From Lysobacterales bacterium (GTDB lineage Bacteria; Pseudomonadota; Gammaproteobacteria; Xanthomonadales; SZUA-36), in contig JABDPF010000033.1 of assembly GCA_013042915.1 (NCBI GenBank), positions 1-64,000 of the forward strand: a stretch of 64,000 bases of DNA, read 5' to 3'. Below, one piece after another: positions 1 to 14,586 of this stretch (the first letter of the stretch is position 1; every line of letters begins with the position of its first letter). The notes beneath the pieces are model-generated. The model worked only from the letters and a program-made list of their open reading frames with translations. It made no database searches and had not been told where the DNA came from. A program made the translations under genes and the position numbers.

Positions 1-537
1 GGCGCGGTCCACGTTTCGGCCGCCGTGCCCGAAGCGCTGCGGGCCGAAATAATTTGGAATTCCGTTGGCCGCCAGGGCCGCGATGCGCTCGGCCAGCCCG
101 CCCATGTCTCCGGTCAATTCGCGCACGACCAGGCGAAATCGATTTCCCGCGAGCACGCCTCGGCGAAGCTTTCGGCCGTGCCGCGTTGCGTGCAGGAACC
201 GAACGCCCTCGATCGACCAGTCTTCCCAATCGGCATTGCCCGCCTCCTGCAGGCCGATCGAAAACCACTGCGTGGTCACGCCGTGTCGGTCTTTCATGCC
301 CGCAAATCCGACATCGCGCCGTGGAACGCCGGCGGCGGCCGCCAGCTGGCCGGCCACCCAGTCGGTGTTGGCGCCGCGTTTCTCGATCTCCAGCCACAGG
401 TGATTACCGGCACCGTCGGGTGTGATGAGCGGCTTTTCGAACACCTGGAAATCCTCAAGCCGGCAGCGCAGCCGCCCGCTGACATCGGGCGGGCCAAGGC
501 ACCGGGCCCAGTCCGGCAGGCCAGAGGGAACCGTCAT
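1..537 (-). CDS. truD: tRNA pseudouridine(13) synthase TruD, partial (C-terminus off the window)
   Basis: TruD isomerises uridine 13 of tRNA-Glu to pseudouridine. The first 179 codons are present and the reading frame runs off the left edge without a stop. Seen: the N-terminal [10 protein letters not shown] stretch (about residue 28), the catalytic-region motif [17 protein letters not shown] with the candidate catalytic Asp at residue 83 (equivalent to E. coli Asp80), and [14 protein letters not shown] close to the edge, all diagnostic of the TruD family. The ATG overlaps the ispF stop by 4 bp (ATGA), as in the common ispD-ispF-truD cluster, so translation is probably coupled. Only the 3' half is missing; identification is secure. 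Confidence 0.95.
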   Translation of the reverse strand, partial: MTVPSGLPDWARCLGPPDVSGRLRCRLEDFQVFEKPLITPDGAGNHLWLEIEKRGANTDWVAGQLAAAAGVPRRDVGFAGMKDRHGVTTQWFSIGLQEAGNADWEDWSIEGVRFLHATRHGRKLRRGVLAGNRFRLVVRELTGDMGGLAERIAALAANGIPNYFGPQRFGHGGRNVDRA

Positions 538-1031
538 CCGAGGGCCCGCACCAGCGCCACCGCCGTCGCCGCGATGCCTTCGCCACGACCGCAGAAACCC
601 AGCCGCTCGGTTGTCGTGGCCTTGATCGAAACAACCTCGGGGCCGATCCCCAGCAAGGGTGCGATGCGTTCCCGCATCGCTTCGACATGTGGGCCGATTC
701 GCGGCTGCTCGCAAACGATCGTCAGGTCGATGTTGATCACACCCCAGCCTGCAGCCGCCAGCAGGCTGACCACTCCGGAGAGTAAATCGCCGCTGTCCGC
801 GTTCGCCCAGCGTGAATCCGATGGTGGAAAATGACGGCCGATATCACCCAGTGCCGCTGCGCCCAGCAACGCATCGCACAGCGCGTGAAGCGCCACGTCT
901 CCGTCTGAATGAGCTACCAGCCCGTGCTCGTGGGGAATGCGCACGCCGCCCAGCATGACGTGGTCGCCTTCGCCAAAGGCGTGTACGTCGACGCCCTGGC
1001 CGATTCGGAAATCCACGGGATGCTCACTCAT
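534..1031 (-). CDS. ispF: 2-C-methyl-D-erythritol 2,4-cyclodiphosphate synthase
   Basis: Fifth step of the MEP (non-mevalonate) isoprenoid pathway: cyclises CDP-methylerythritol 2-phosphate and releases CMP; cytosolic trimer. 165 aa, the usual size. Zinc ligands are visible as Asp15 and His17 in GVDVHAFG and His49 in [17 protein letters not shown], the same spacing as E. coli D8/H10/H42. The frame remains open for 54 codons upstream inside ispD, but homology starts at [13 protein letters not shown], which overlaps the ispD stop by 8 bp, so I use that ATG. It overlaps truD by 4 bp at its end. Confidence 0.96.
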   Translation of the reverse strand: MSEHPVDFRIGQGVDVHAFGEGDHVMLGGVRIPHEHGLVAHSDGDVALHALCDALLGAAALGDIGRHFPPSDSRWANADSGDLLSGVVSLLAAAGWGVINIDLTIVCEQPRIGPHVEAMRERIAPLLGIGPEVVSIKATTTERLGFCGRGEGIAATAVALVRALG

Positions 1032-1746
1032 CGACTCGATTCTCCTCGCCCCGCCGTTGCAGGATGAACTCCGCCAGGGCCAGGTCGTCGGCCCCGGTAA
1101 TCTTGATATTTTCGGCCTCGCCCGGCACCAGCAGGGGCCGGTGACCGGCCCGTTCCATGGCCGCCGCCTCGTCGGTGGGCTGATCGCCGTCATTGAGGGC
1201 TTCGCGCAGCCGGTCGGCCAGCTCGCGAGCGCGAAACATTTGCGGGGTTTGCGCCGCCCAGCAACGACTGCGGTCGATCGTGCGCTCGATGTACCCGTCC
1301 GGGTCGGCCCACTTCAGGGTGTCGTGCACCGGGCGGGCAAGTATCGCGCCGTGCCGGCTCGACAAGCCCGCCTCGATCAAGCGCTCCAGGTCGTTCCGCG
1401 ACAGGCAGGGGCGTGCCGCGTCGTGTACAAGCACCCAACAGCAGAACGCATCGCGCGTCAGGATGGCCTCGAGACCGTTCAGCACGGTCCGGGCCCGGCT
1501 GTCACCACCCTCGACGGTGTGGACACCGGGCCAGTCGGGGCGGACCCACTTCTCGAACTTATCGTCGTCCTTCGCCAGCGCCACCGTGACCGATGCCAGC
1601 AACGGATGACTGGAGACGGCCCTGATGCTGTGCGAGAGAACGGGCAAACCCGCCAGGCGGGCGTATTGCTTGGGCGTTTTGCCACCGAAGCGCACACTGC
1701 GGCCAGCTGCCGGGACCAGGGCATGCAGGGCCTCGGGGGCGCTCAA
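1024..1746 (-). CDS. ispD: 2-C-methyl-D-erythritol 4-phosphate cytidylyltransferase
   Basis: Third step of the MEP pathway: transfers CMP from CTP to methylerythritol 4-phosphate. 240 aa, normal length. The nucleotide-binding start [19 protein letters not shown] (about residues 10-28) contains the Arg/Lys residues that contact CTP, and [11 protein letters not shown] (about 105-115) is the second family signature. It lies 4 bp downstream of ftsB and overlaps ispF. The ftsB-ispD-ispF-truD arrangement is widespread in gammaproteobacteria. Confidence 0.96.
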   Translation of the reverse strand: MSAPEALHALVPAAGRSVRFGGKTPKQYARLAGLPVLSHSIRAVSSHPLLASVTVALAKDDDKFEKWVRPDWPGVHTVEGGDSRARTVLNGLEAILTRDAFCCWVLVHDAARPCLSRNDLERLIEAGLSSRHGAILARPVHDTLKWADPDGYIERTIDRSRCWAAQTPQMFRARELADRLREALNDGDQPTDEAAAMERAGHRPLLVPGEAENIKITGADDLALAEFILQRRGEENRVDE

Positions 1747-1750
1747 ACCG

Positions 1751-2050
1751 TCACTCCGGGGGGTTCTGACCGTTGGGCCGGCCCGGGACCACCTGGTAGA
1801 ACTGCTCGTCTTCCTTGATCATGCCAAGCTCGCTGCGGGCGCGCTCCTCGATCGCATGCAGTCCCTGGCGAAGGTCCTCGACTTCGGCCTGCAATTCGCG
1901 GTTGCGTTGAGCCAGCGCATCGTTTTCTCGGGCTTGCTCCTCCACTCGCGCGGCCAGGTGCTGGACATCCCGGTAGCCGCCCTCACCAAACCACATCTTT
2001 ACCTGCAGCAGGACGATGACGACGACCAGGATGGCCAGTAGCGTTCGCAT
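1751..2050 (-). CDS. ftsB: cell division protein FtsB
   Basis: Small bitopic inner-membrane divisome protein that forms the FtsQ-FtsB-FtsL complex and helps activate septal peptidoglycan synthesis. 99 aa, as expected. A short N-terminus is followed by one hydrophobic segment (about residues 3-20, [17 protein letters not shown]), then a charged heptad-like coiled coil (about 28-72) and a Pro-rich tail. Position between eno and ispD matches the conserved eno-ftsB-ispD order. The eno stop is 6 bp upstream. Confidence 0.92.
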   Translation of the reverse strand: MRTLLAILVVVIVLLQVKMWFGEGGYRDVQHLAARVEEQARENDALAQRNRELQAEVEDLRQGLHAIEERARSELGMIKEDEQFYQVVPGRPNGQNPPE

Positions 2051-2056
2051 TCCGGC

Positions 2057-3361
<1,305 letters not shown>

Positions 3362-3370
3362 TTAAACGTT

Positions 3371-4186
3371 TCAGATTTTTTGCTTGCTCACCGTGTCGAG
3401 TTCCTTGAGCAAGGTCAGCAATGCTTCGAGTTTATCCAGCGGCCACGCATTGGGGCCATCGCTGAGCGCGGCGTCCGGTTCGGGATGGGTCTCCATGAAT
3501 AGCCCGGAGATACCCACCGCAACGGCGGCCCGGGCCAAAACCGGTACGAATTCGCGTTGTCCGCCGGAGGAGGTGCCCTGACCACCGGGTAGCTGAACGG
3601 AATGCGTCGCGTCGAACACGACAGGGCAGCCGGTCTCCCTCATCACGGCCAGCGAACGCATGTCCGAGATCAAGTTATTGTAGCCGAAGGACACCCCCCT
3701 CTCGCAGACCATGATGTTGTTATTGCCGGCCGCTCGGGCCTTCTCGACCACGTTGCCCATTTCCCACGGGCTCAGGAACTGCCCCTTCTTGATATTGACC
3801 GGCACGCCCGCCGAAGCCACTCGTCGAATGAAATTCGTCTGGCGACAGAGGAACGCCGGGGTTTGCAGCACGTCGACAACCCGCGCGACCATGCGGATGT
3901 TGGTGTCCTCGTGGACATCGGTCAAAACCGGCACGTCGATCTTGCGCTTGACCTCCGCCAGAATGTCCAGCCCCTCTTCCACCCCCGGGCCGCGGAAGCT
4001 GTCGCCCGATGAACGGTTGGCCTTGTCGAAAGACGATTTGTAGATGAAGGGGATCTCGAGCCGGCCGCAAATCTCTTTCAGCGTGCCGGCGGTCTCGAGC
4101 GCCAGTTCCTTCGACTCGATCACGCAGGGGCCTGCGATCAGGAAAAAAGGGTGTTTCGGTCCAACGTCAAATCCGCACAATTTCAC
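3371..4186 (-). CDS. kdsA: 3-deoxy-8-phosphooctulonate synthase (KDO8P synthase), metal-dependent type
   Basis: Condenses PEP with arabinose 5-phosphate to KDO 8-phosphate, the first committed step of KDO synthesis for lipid A-core. 271 aa. [10 protein letters not shown] (about residues 51-60) and [11 protein letters not shown] are family signatures. Residue 21 in IAGPCVIES is Cys, the metal ligand of the Aquifex-type enzymes; E. coli-type metal-independent enzymes have Asn there. The sequence as a whole (e.g. [12 protein letters not shown]) also reads like the metal-dependent class. The start lies 2 bp after the pyrG stop. KdsD and KdsC, which act upstream and downstream of this step, are encoded at 29.4-30.9 kb. 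Confidence 0.96.
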   Translation of the reverse strand: MKLCGFDVGPKHPFFLIAGPCVIESKELALETAGTLKEICGRLEIPFIYKSSFDKANRSSGDSFRGPGVEEGLDILAEVKRKIDVPVLTDVHEDTNIRMVARVVDVLQTPAFLCRQTNFIRRVASAGVPVNIKKGQFLSPWEMGNVVEKARAAGNNNIMVCERGVSFGYNNLISDMRSLAVMRETGCPVVFDATHSVQLPGGQGTSSGGQREFVPVLARAAVAVGISGLFMETHPEPDAALSDGPNAWPLDKLEALLTLLKELDTVSKQKI

Positions 4187-4188
4187 AA

Positions 4189-7918
<3,730 letters not shown>

Positions 7919-7922
<4 letters not shown>

Positions 7923-9079
7923 TCAGCATCGAGGCCACCTGGTCGCGCGGGTTTCGGCCGTTTTTCCTGGGCGCTTCCGTATTCGCGGTGGTGTCGATGC
8001 TGAACTGGATGTCGGTCTACCTTTACGCCAGGCCGGTCAACGTGGCGTCCGTCGGCCCTTTCCTCTGGCATGCTCATGAAATGGTCTTTGGATACGCGAT
8101 GGCCGTTATCGCCGGGTTCCTGTTGACGGCAGCCTGGAACTGGACCGGGCAAAAAACCCTTGCGGGAGCGGGCCTGGCGCTGCTTTTTGCCCTGTGGCTG
8201 CTGGCGCGCGGCCTGATGCTGGGCGGCGTCGACCACCTGGCGGCCGCCACCGCCGCCGACCTGGCCTTCATGATCGGGCTCTTCGTTGCCGTCGCCCGGC
8301 CCGTTCTGAAAACCCGGCAAAAGCGGCAGGCGCTGGTATTACTGGTTTTGCTGCTCCTGGCGGTTGCGCGCCTGCTGTTCTACCTGGGTTCGGAGGGTCT
8401 GGTGCCGAGGGGCGCGCATCTGTCAGTGCACGGGGGCCTGTACCTGGTGCTGGGCATGCTGTTGTTCATGGGTCGGCGCGTCATACCGTTCTTTACTCAA
8501 CGCGGCGTGGGGTACGAAGTTGAATTGCGTAACGAGCGCTGGAACGACATCGCCACGCTTCTTCTTTATCCGCTGTTCATGCTCAGCGAGCTGGCAGCGC
8601 CGTTCGGGCTTGCCGGCTCACTGCTGGCCGGAGCCCTGTTCATGCTCAATACGCACCGCGTGATGCAGTGGCACACCCTCGGTATCTGGGAAAAACCGCT
8701 GCTCTGGAGCCTGTTCCTGGCATTCGTCATGGTCAACCTGGGCTTTTTGCTGCGGGCGCTGATGCAGGTCACCGCCCTGCCCGCTCTGCTGCCGGTGCAC
8801 GCGTATGCCGTCGGCGGCATCGGCGTAGCAACCCTCAGCATGATGGCCCGGGTCACGCTGGGACACACCGGCCGAAATGTGCACCTGACACCACCCGTGA
8901 TCATCTTGCTGTTGATCGGCATGCTCGGGGCTGCGGTGTTTCGTGTGCTTGGCCCACTCGCCGATGCGTCCATTTATCCTGTATGGGTAGGCGCATCCGC
9001 CATGCTCTGGGTGCTGTGCTTTGGCCTGTTCACCCTCGTGTTTGCACCGATGCTGCTCGGCAAGCGGGCGGACAGATGA
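7919..9079 (+). CDS. NnrS family multi-pass membrane protein
   Basis: 386 aa, almost entirely hydrophobic, with about 12 predicted membrane segments. Family signature seen near the N-terminus: FLWHAHEMVFGYAMAVIAGF followed by LLTAAWNWTG (about residues 42-72), and GRRVIPFFTQRGVG (about 184). NnrS proteins are haem- and copper-containing membrane proteins linked to nitric oxide metabolism or nitrosative stress; the exact biochemical role is not settled. The start codon overlaps the parE stop (ATGA), so it is probably co-translated with a topoisomerase subunit, an odd pairing. No other denitrification gene is in the window. Confidence 0.85.
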
Positions 9080-9155
9080 CGGGATTCAGCGTAAGCGCTA
9101 ACACCGTTACAGGGTCCAAGGCGACCCTGACACCACCTTTCAACCGAGATTGAAG

Positions 9156-11408
9156 ATGACAGAAATTACCCAATCTTTCTCCGAACACGAACGGGTTCCA
9201 CTGAAGGACTACGCCGAGAAAGCCTACCTGGACTACTCGATGTACGTCGTGCTGGACCGCGCCCTGCCCCATATCGGCGACGGCCTGAAGCCGGTTCAGC
9301 GCCGCATCGTGTACGCCATGAGCGAACTCGGGCTCAGCGCAAAGTCGAAGCACAAAAAATCGGCGCGTACCGTCGGTGACGTGATCGGCAAATATCACCC
9401 GCACGGTGACAGCGCCTGTTACGAGGCCATGGTGTTGATGGCGCAGCCGTTCTCTTATCGCTATCCGCTGGTCGACGGCCAGGGCAATTTCGGTTCCCCG
9501 GATGATCCGAAATCGTTCGCCGCGATGCGCTATACCGAATCGCGCCTGACCGCCTACGCCCGGTCACTGCTCAGTGAACTGGGCATGGGAACGGTGGATT
9601 GGCAACCGAATTTCGACGGCACCATGCAGGAACCGGTGATGCTTCCGGCGCGCCTGCCCAACGTGTTGCTGAACGGCAGCACGGGCATCGCCGTGGGCAT
9701 GTCGACCGACATACCCCCGCACAACCTGCGAGAGGTGGTGTCCGCTTGTATTCACCTGCTGGAAAAACCCAAGGCCACGGTCGCCGACCTGTGCGAGCAC
9801 GTCAAGGGTCCTGATTTTCCCACCGAAGCGGAGATCATCACGCCGATCGACGAACTGCGGTCGATGTACGAAACCGGCCTCGGCTCAGTCAAGATGCGGG
9901 CGGTCTGGGAGAAGCAGAACGGCGATATCGTGATTACGGCCCTGCCCCACCAGGTCTCACCCGCCAAAGTGCTGGAGCAGATCGCCGCGCAGATGCAGGC
10001 CAGGAAACTGCCCATGGTGGAAGACCTGCGCGACGAATCGGATCACGAAAACCCGACGCGGCTGGTCATCGTGCCACGCTCCAACCGGGTGGATATCGAC
10101 CAGCTGATGAACCACCTGTTCGCCACCACCGACCTGGAACGCAACTACCGCGCCAACCTCAACATCATCGGCATCAACGGCAAACCCCAGGTGCTCAACC
10201 TGCGCGAGCTGCTCAAGCAGTGGCTGACCTTCCGCATGGAAACGGTTACCCGCCGCCTGAACCATCGCCTGGACCAGGTCGTCGACCGACTGCACATCCT
10301 CGAAGGCCTGCTGGTGGCTTACCTGAACATCGACGAGGTTATCCACATCATTCGCACCGAGGAAAAGCCCAAGCCGGTGCTGATGAAGCGCTTCGAACTG
10401 ACCGGCACGCAGGCCGAGGCAATACTGGAACTCAAGCTGCGCCACCTGGCCAAGCTCGAGGAAATGAAAATACGCGACGAGCAGGATGCCCTGTCGGATG
10501 AACGCGACACACTGGAACAGATCCTCGGCTCGAAAGCGCGAATGAAAACGCTGATCAAAAACGAACTGCTCGAAGACGCCGAGACCTACGGGGATGCACG
10601 TCGCTCGGTGCTGGTCGAGCGAAACGCGGCCCAGGCACTGCGTGAAGAAGACCTGGTGCCCAGCGAACCGACAACCGTCGTGCTGTCGAAGTCCGGATGG
10701 GTTCGTGCCGCCAAGGGCCACGACATCGATCCCACGGCGCTCAATTACAAGGCCGGCGACGCATTCCAGCATGCCGCGCGCGGGCGCAGCAATGAGCAGG
10801 CCGTCTTCCTCGATTCCAGGGGGCGTGCCTATTCGCTGGTGGCCCACACCCTTCCCTCGGCGCGCAGCCTGGGCGAGCCGCTTTCGAGCCGTTTCAGCAT
10901 CCAGCCGGGTGAGCATTTCCTGTGGACCTTGTGTGGCGAAGCCAAGCGCAAGATCGTTCTGGCCAGTTCTTTCGGTTACGGTTTCGTGACCGAACTGGAG
11001 AACCTGCACGGCCGGATGAAGGCCGGCAAGGCCATGCTGACCGTTCCCAAGGGCGCCGCGCCCTTGGAACCGGCGCGCATCGACCATCCGAAGGATGCGA
11101 TTATCGTATGCGCCACGTCCGATGGCTACCTGCTGGCTTTTCCGCTGCACGACGTTCCCGAACTGACCAAGGGCAAAGGCAACAAGTTGATCAACGTGCC
11201 GCCCAAGCGGCTCAAGGCGGGCGAGGAGCACGTCGTGGGCATCGCCGTCATGGCCCCAAAACAGGAGATCCTGGTATGGGCAGGCCAGCGCTACCTGCGC
11301 ATGGGCGCCAGGGACATCGAACATTTCCGCGGCGAGCGCGCGAAGCGCGGGCGTAAGCTACCCCGCGGCTTTCAGCGCGTGACGAAGATCGAGATAGCGG
11401 AGGACTGA
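9156..11408 (+). CDS. parC: DNA topoisomerase IV subunit A
   Basis: Breakage-reunion subunit of topoisomerase IV. 750 aa from the ATG at 9156; a TTG two codons earlier is in frame. Catalytic Tyr126 is in [10 protein letters not shown]. The quinolone-determining region [15 protein letters not shown] has Ser86 and Glu90 (E. coli S80, E84), i.e. the wild-type, susceptible form. [13 protein letters not shown] and the C-terminal beta-propeller-like half are present, and the C-terminus is short like ParC rather than GyrA. It is separated from nnrS by 76 bp with no clear promoter. Confidence 0.96.
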   Translation: MTEITQSFSEHERVPLKDYAEKAYLDYSMYVVLDRALPHIGDGLKPVQRRIVYAMSELGLSAKSKHKKSARTVGDVIGKYHPHGDSACYEAMVLMAQPFSYRYPLVDGQGNFGSPDDPKSFAAMRYTESRLTAYARSLLSELGMGTVDWQPNFDGTMQEPVMLPARLPNVLLNGSTGIAVGMSTDIPPHNLREVVSACIHLLEKPKATVADLCEHVKGPDFPTEAEIITPIDELRSMYETGLGSVKMRAVWEKQNGDIVITALPHQVSPAKVLEQIAAQMQARKLPMVEDLRDESDHENPTRLVIVPRSNRVDIDQLMNHLFATTDLERNYRANLNIIGINGKPQVLNLRELLKQWLTFRMETVTRRLNHRLDQVVDRLHILEGLLVAYLNIDEVIHIIRTEEKPKPVLMKRFELTGTQAEAILELKLRHLAKLEEMKIRDEQDALSDERDTLEQILGSKARMKTLIKNELLEDAETYGDARRSVLVERNAAQALREEDLVPSEPTTVVLSKSGWVRAAKGHDIDPTALNYKAGDAFQHAARGRSNEQAVFLDSRGRAYSLVAHTLPSARSLGEPLSSRFSIQPGEHFLWTLCGEAKRKIVLASSFGYGFVTELENLHGRMKAGKAMLTVPKGAAPLEPARIDHPKDAIIVCATSDGYLLAFPLHDVPELTKGKGNKLINVPPKRLKAGEEHVVGIAVMAPKQEILVWAGQRYLRMGARDIEHFRGERAKRGRKLPRGFQRVTKIEIAED

Positions 11409-11531
11409 GGATGAATTCACCCTCTGGGGAGCCCCGGGTGCGCGGGAGCAGGGAAGCGAGGCTCCTCAAATAGGCACGGGGCCGGAGCGTCTGCGCCGCC
11501 CCTACCCCCATGCTTCAACCCGAAACCGGGC

Positions 11532-12059
11532 TCAGGCTTCTGACTCCATGACGCTGCCTCCACCGTGTCCGTCAATCATTTTCGCGATCTCCTGGTCGAA
11601 GTGATACAAACCGCGACCCTCCGTGCCGATGATGCGCATCTTGTCGAGGATCGTGTTGAACAGTTTTTCTTCCTCGTGCTGCTCGGCCACGTACCATTGG
11701 AGGAAATTGAAGGTGGAGTAATCTTTCTCTGAAAACGCCGTGTCCGCCAACTCGTTGATCTTGCGCGTCACGTATTTCTCGTGACGAAGCGTTTCCTCGA
11801 AAACCGCGTCGATGTTCGCGAAATCGGTGGGCGGTGCGTCGATGGCGCCGAGCTTGGCCATGGCGCCGCACTCGTTCACGTAGGTAAACAGCCGATGCAT
11901 GTGACCCATTTCTTCATCGGCGTGGGACTTCAGGAAATCGGCGCAACCCTCGAGGCCCTTGGTCTCGCACCAGGAAGCCATTTGCAGGTAGAGGTTGGAG
12001 GAATAGAACTCAACGTTGATCTGGTCATTGAGCTTGTCGAGCATTTTGTCGGTCAGCAT
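11532..12059 (-). CDS. ftnA: non-haem ferritin
   Basis: Iron-storage protein forming a 24-subunit shell that oxidises and stores Fe(II). 175 aa. All E. coli FtnA ferroxidase residues fall at identical positions: Glu17, Glu50, His53, Glu94, Gln127 and Glu130. The frame is open 17 codons further upstream, but MLTDKMLDKLNDQ is the family start and has a GGAG Shine-Dalgarno sequence about 7 nt before it. It lies downstream of the SUF operon and the CNNM gene on the same strand, separated by about 190 bp, so it may have its own promoter. Location beside Fe-S assembly genes suggests a shared role in iron handling (inference). Confidence 0.95.
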   Translation of the reverse strand: MLTDKMLDKLNDQINVEFYSSNLYLQMASWCETKGLEGCADFLKSHADEEMGHMHRLFTYVNECGAMAKLGAIDAPPTDFANIDAVFEETLRHEKYVTRKINELADTAFSEKDYSTFNFLQWYVAEQHEEEKLFNTILDKMRIIGTEGRGLYHFDQEIAKMIDGHGGGSVMESEA

Positions 12060-12253
12060 GGATGTCTCCGTCGTTACTGTCAGTGCTGCTGGTTTTCGTG
12101 GCCGGGTCAATCATGCCGCTGTCTCGACCCCGGTTTGCCGCATTCCCAATCAGTTGGGGCCTTCTCTTGCCAATCTAAAGTCGGCCAAGGCGTCTCGCAA
12201 CCTCTCGTCAGGCGACGGCAAAAGCCGACTGCGGTCCGCGTCGCCACGCGGAA

Positions 12254-13309
12254 TCATCCCCGTTTCGGGGGTTCGATGCCCATTTTGCGGGCGCGACGGC
12301 GCCATAATCGTCGAGCATGCTCCTGCATGTCGATGGCTTCGTCGCCCTCGTCGACGATTTCCAAACCGAGCAGGGTCTCGATGATGTCCTCCAGGGTCAG
12401 GATGCCCTCCAGAACCCCGTATTCATCCACGATCTGCGCGATGTGTGAGCGGTGGCGCAGTACGTTCCGAAAGGCCTGGGCCAGGGACAGGGATTCCGGC
12501 AGCACGGGCATCGGCCGTTCGAACTCGGAGAGCAGCTGTTCACCCTTGTTCTGCGCACGGGCCAGCAGCAGGTCTGCGCGCAGGACGAACCCGTTCAGCG
12601 CGTCGGGGTCATCGCTGTACAGCGGTATCCGGGAGAAACGATTTTCGCCGTGTGCGTCGAAGAATGCCTCCACCGTGGTGTCGCCCGGCAGTGAAAACAC
12701 CACGGGGCGAGGAGTCATGGCATCCTTTACACCGGTGTCCCGCAGCAGCAGCAGATTTTTGAGCACCTCAGATTCGCGCTCGGCCAGTTGCCCTTCCCGA
12801 GCGCTGAGTTCGGCCATCACAGCAAATTCCTGCCGGCTGAAACCGCTGAGTTTGGGGGTATCGGTCAACCCGCGGGTCAACAGCTCCGACATCTTGACGA
12901 AGGGGTACAGAATCCAGACCAGGACCCGCAAGCCGTAGGCCGTAGCCGGGGCCAGCGTGCGCCAGTGATGGGCTCCCAGTGTCTTGGGAATGATCTCCGA
13001 GAAAATCAGGATCAGCAGGGTCAGGATGGCCGACGCCACGCCGAGGTAGGCGTTGCCGAAAACCACGGCCACCTGGGCGCCGGCGCCCGCGGCACCAATC
13101 GTGTGCGCGATCGTGTTGAGTGTCAGGATCGCCGCCAGCGGCTTGTTGATGTCTTTTCGCATGCGACGCAGCAGCGGGCCGGCCGCACTGCCCTTTTTCT
13201 CGAGCAGCGCCACGTAGGCCGAGGAAACACTCAGCAACACCGCTTCGGCGACCGAGCAGAGAAACGAGAAAACCAGCGCGACCAGGATGTAGACAATCAA
13301 AAGGGTCAT
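12254..13309 (-). CDS. CNNM-domain / tandem CBS membrane protein (HlyC/CorC family)
   Basis: 351 aa. N-terminal DUF21/CNNM transmembrane domain (about residues 1-150, opening with three to four helices, including TIAHTIGAAGAGAQ and IFSEIIPKTLGAHH), followed by a CBS pair (about 190-320; VKDAMTPRPVVFSLP and VDEYGVLEGILTLEDIIETLLG). The CorC/HlyC C-terminal domain is lacking; the protein ends in a short Arg-rich tail. CNNM proteins are linked to Mg2+/Na+ transport or its regulation, with ATP/Mg-sensing CBS domains. It starts 43 bp after the sufS stop on the same strand, so it may ride on the SUF transcript. Confidence 0.88.
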   Translation of the reverse strand: MTLLIVYILVALVFSFLCSVAEAVLLSVSSAYVALLEKKGSAAGPLLRRMRKDINKPLAAILTLNTIAHTIGAAGAGAQVAVVFGNAYLGVASAILTLLILIFSEIIPKTLGAHHWRTLAPATAYGLRVLVWILYPFVKMSELLTRGLTDTPKLSGFSRQEFAVMAELSAREGQLAERESEVLKNLLLLRDTGVKDAMTPRPVVFSLPGDTTVEAFFDAHGENRFSRIPLYSDDPDALNGFVLRADLLLARAQNKGEQLLSEFERPMPVLPESLSLAQAFRNVLRHRSHIAQIVDEYGVLEGILTLEDIIETLLGLEIVDEGDEAIDMQEHARRLWRRRARKMGIEPPKRG

Positions 13310-13352
13310 TGGATTTTAGACTCCAGCCTTTTTTGGAGGGCGTTAACAGACC

Positions 13353-14567
13353 CTAGAACATATCGCGGGCCTTGAGCAAGGCATCGACGAACACGTCGAC
13401 TTCCTCGCGGGTGTTGTACATCCCAAACGAGGCCCGCGCCGTTGCCGCTACGCCGAAGAATTGCATCAGGGGCATCGTGCAGTGGTGGCCGGTACGGATG
13501 GCCACCCCGTAATGATCGATAATGGTGCCGAGGTCGTGCGGGTGCACATCGCCAAACGTGAAACTGATCGTGCCAGCCTTGCCCGGGGCCGTGCCGATAA
13601 TGCGAACCTCGTCGATCTCGTTCATCCGTTCGGTGGCGTATTCGAGCACGTGCTGCTCCTGCGCAGCCGCATTCTCCACGCCGACCCGCTCGACGAATTC
13701 GAGCGCTGCGCCGAAACCCACCCCGCCGGCGATATTGGGCGTACCGGCCTCGAACTTGTTGGGCAGCTCGTTCCAGGTGGTTTTCTCAAACGTCACCTTT
13801 GAAATCATCTCGCCGCCGCCCTGCCAGGGGGGCATGTCCTCCAGGGTCTCCTCGCGTGCCCACAACGCCCCGATTCCCGTGGGCCCGTACACTTTGTGGG
13901 CCGAGCAACAATAAAAAGCGCAGCCGAGCTTCTGCACATCGACGGCAAGATGCGGCAGGGCCTGCGCTCCATCCACCAGCACCGGGATGTCGAACCGGGC
14001 GGCCATGCGGCATACCTCGGCTACGGGATTGACGGTGCCCAGCGCATTGGAAACGTGCACCAGGCCAAGCAGTTTTACCCGCTCTGACAACAGGGATTCC
14101 AGTTCGTCGAGGCGAAGTTCGCCGCTCTCGGTGATCGGAATCACCTTGAGCGAGGCGCCCGTGGCGTCGCGCAGCATCTGCCACGGAACGATGTTGGCGT
14201 GGTGCTCCATGTGCGAAACGAGGATTTCGTCACCCGGGCCCAGCCTCGAACGCAGGTAGCTGTTGGCCACCAGGTTGATGGCCTCAGTGGTTCCGCGCGT
14301 AAAAATGACCTCGCGCTCGGATCGCGCGTTGATGAACGAGGCCAGCGTGCGTCGCGCGCCCTCGTAGAGGTCCGTCGCTTCCTGGCTAAGCGTGTGCACC
14401 CCGCGGTGCACGTTGGCGTTGTGGCGCCGGTAGAAACGGTCGGTCGCCTCGATCACCGCCAGCGGACGCTGCGCGGTGGCCGCGGTGTCAAAATAGACCA
14501 GCGGTTTGCCGTGAACGGTTCTGTCCAGGGCGGGGAACTCCGCACGGATGTTGTCGACGTCGAACAT
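13353..14567 (-). CDS. sufS: cysteine desulfurase SufS (group II)
   Basis: PLP enzyme that takes sulfur from L-cysteine as a persulfide for Fe-S cluster assembly. 404 aa. Schiff-base Lys225 is in CCSAHKVYGPTGIGALW; the persulfide Cys lies at about residue 363 in AIRTGHHCTMPLM; EHHAN (about 121-125) is the cofactor-stacking His region. The frame extends 19 codons upstream, but MFDVDNIRAEFPALD is the family start and has GGAG about 10 nt before it. Last of the four core suf genes, 19 bp after sufD. No SufE or SufU sulfur carrier lies next to it. Confidence 0.95.
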   Translation of the reverse strand: MFDVDNIRAEFPALDRTVHGKPLVYFDTAATAQRPLAVIEATDRFYRRHNANVHRGVHTLSQEATDLYEGARRTLASFINARSEREVIFTRGTTEAINLVANSYLRSRLGPGDEILVSHMEHHANIVPWQMLRDATGASLKVIPITESGELRLDELESLLSERVKLLGLVHVSNALGTVNPVAEVCRMAARFDIPVLVDGAQALPHLAVDVQKLGCAFYCCSAHKVYGPTGIGALWAREETLEDMPPWQGGGEMISKVTFEKTTWNELPNKFEAGTPNIAGGVGFGAALEFVERVGVENAAAQEQHVLEYATERMNEIDEVRIIGTAPGKAGTISFTFGDVHPHDLGTIIDHYGVAIRTGHHCTMPLMQFFGVAATARASFGMYNTREEVDVFVDALLKARDMF

Positions 14568-14586
14568 GTTTGCTCCGTTGTCTTCG

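Noticed and set aside
9957-11324. 455-codon open frame opposite parC
   Set aside because: Shadow frame; Gln/His/Val-rich translation and complete overlap with a well-supported gene.
11409-11531. Possible terminator between convergent parC and ftnA
   Set aside because: Only a weak GGAGCC/GGCTCC pairing with a long loop and no T-run; not enough to call.
13310-13352. Possible terminator between sufS and the CNNM gene
   Set aside because: A 5-bp CTCCA/TGGAG stem with an A/T-rich loop; too weak, and read-through remains possible.
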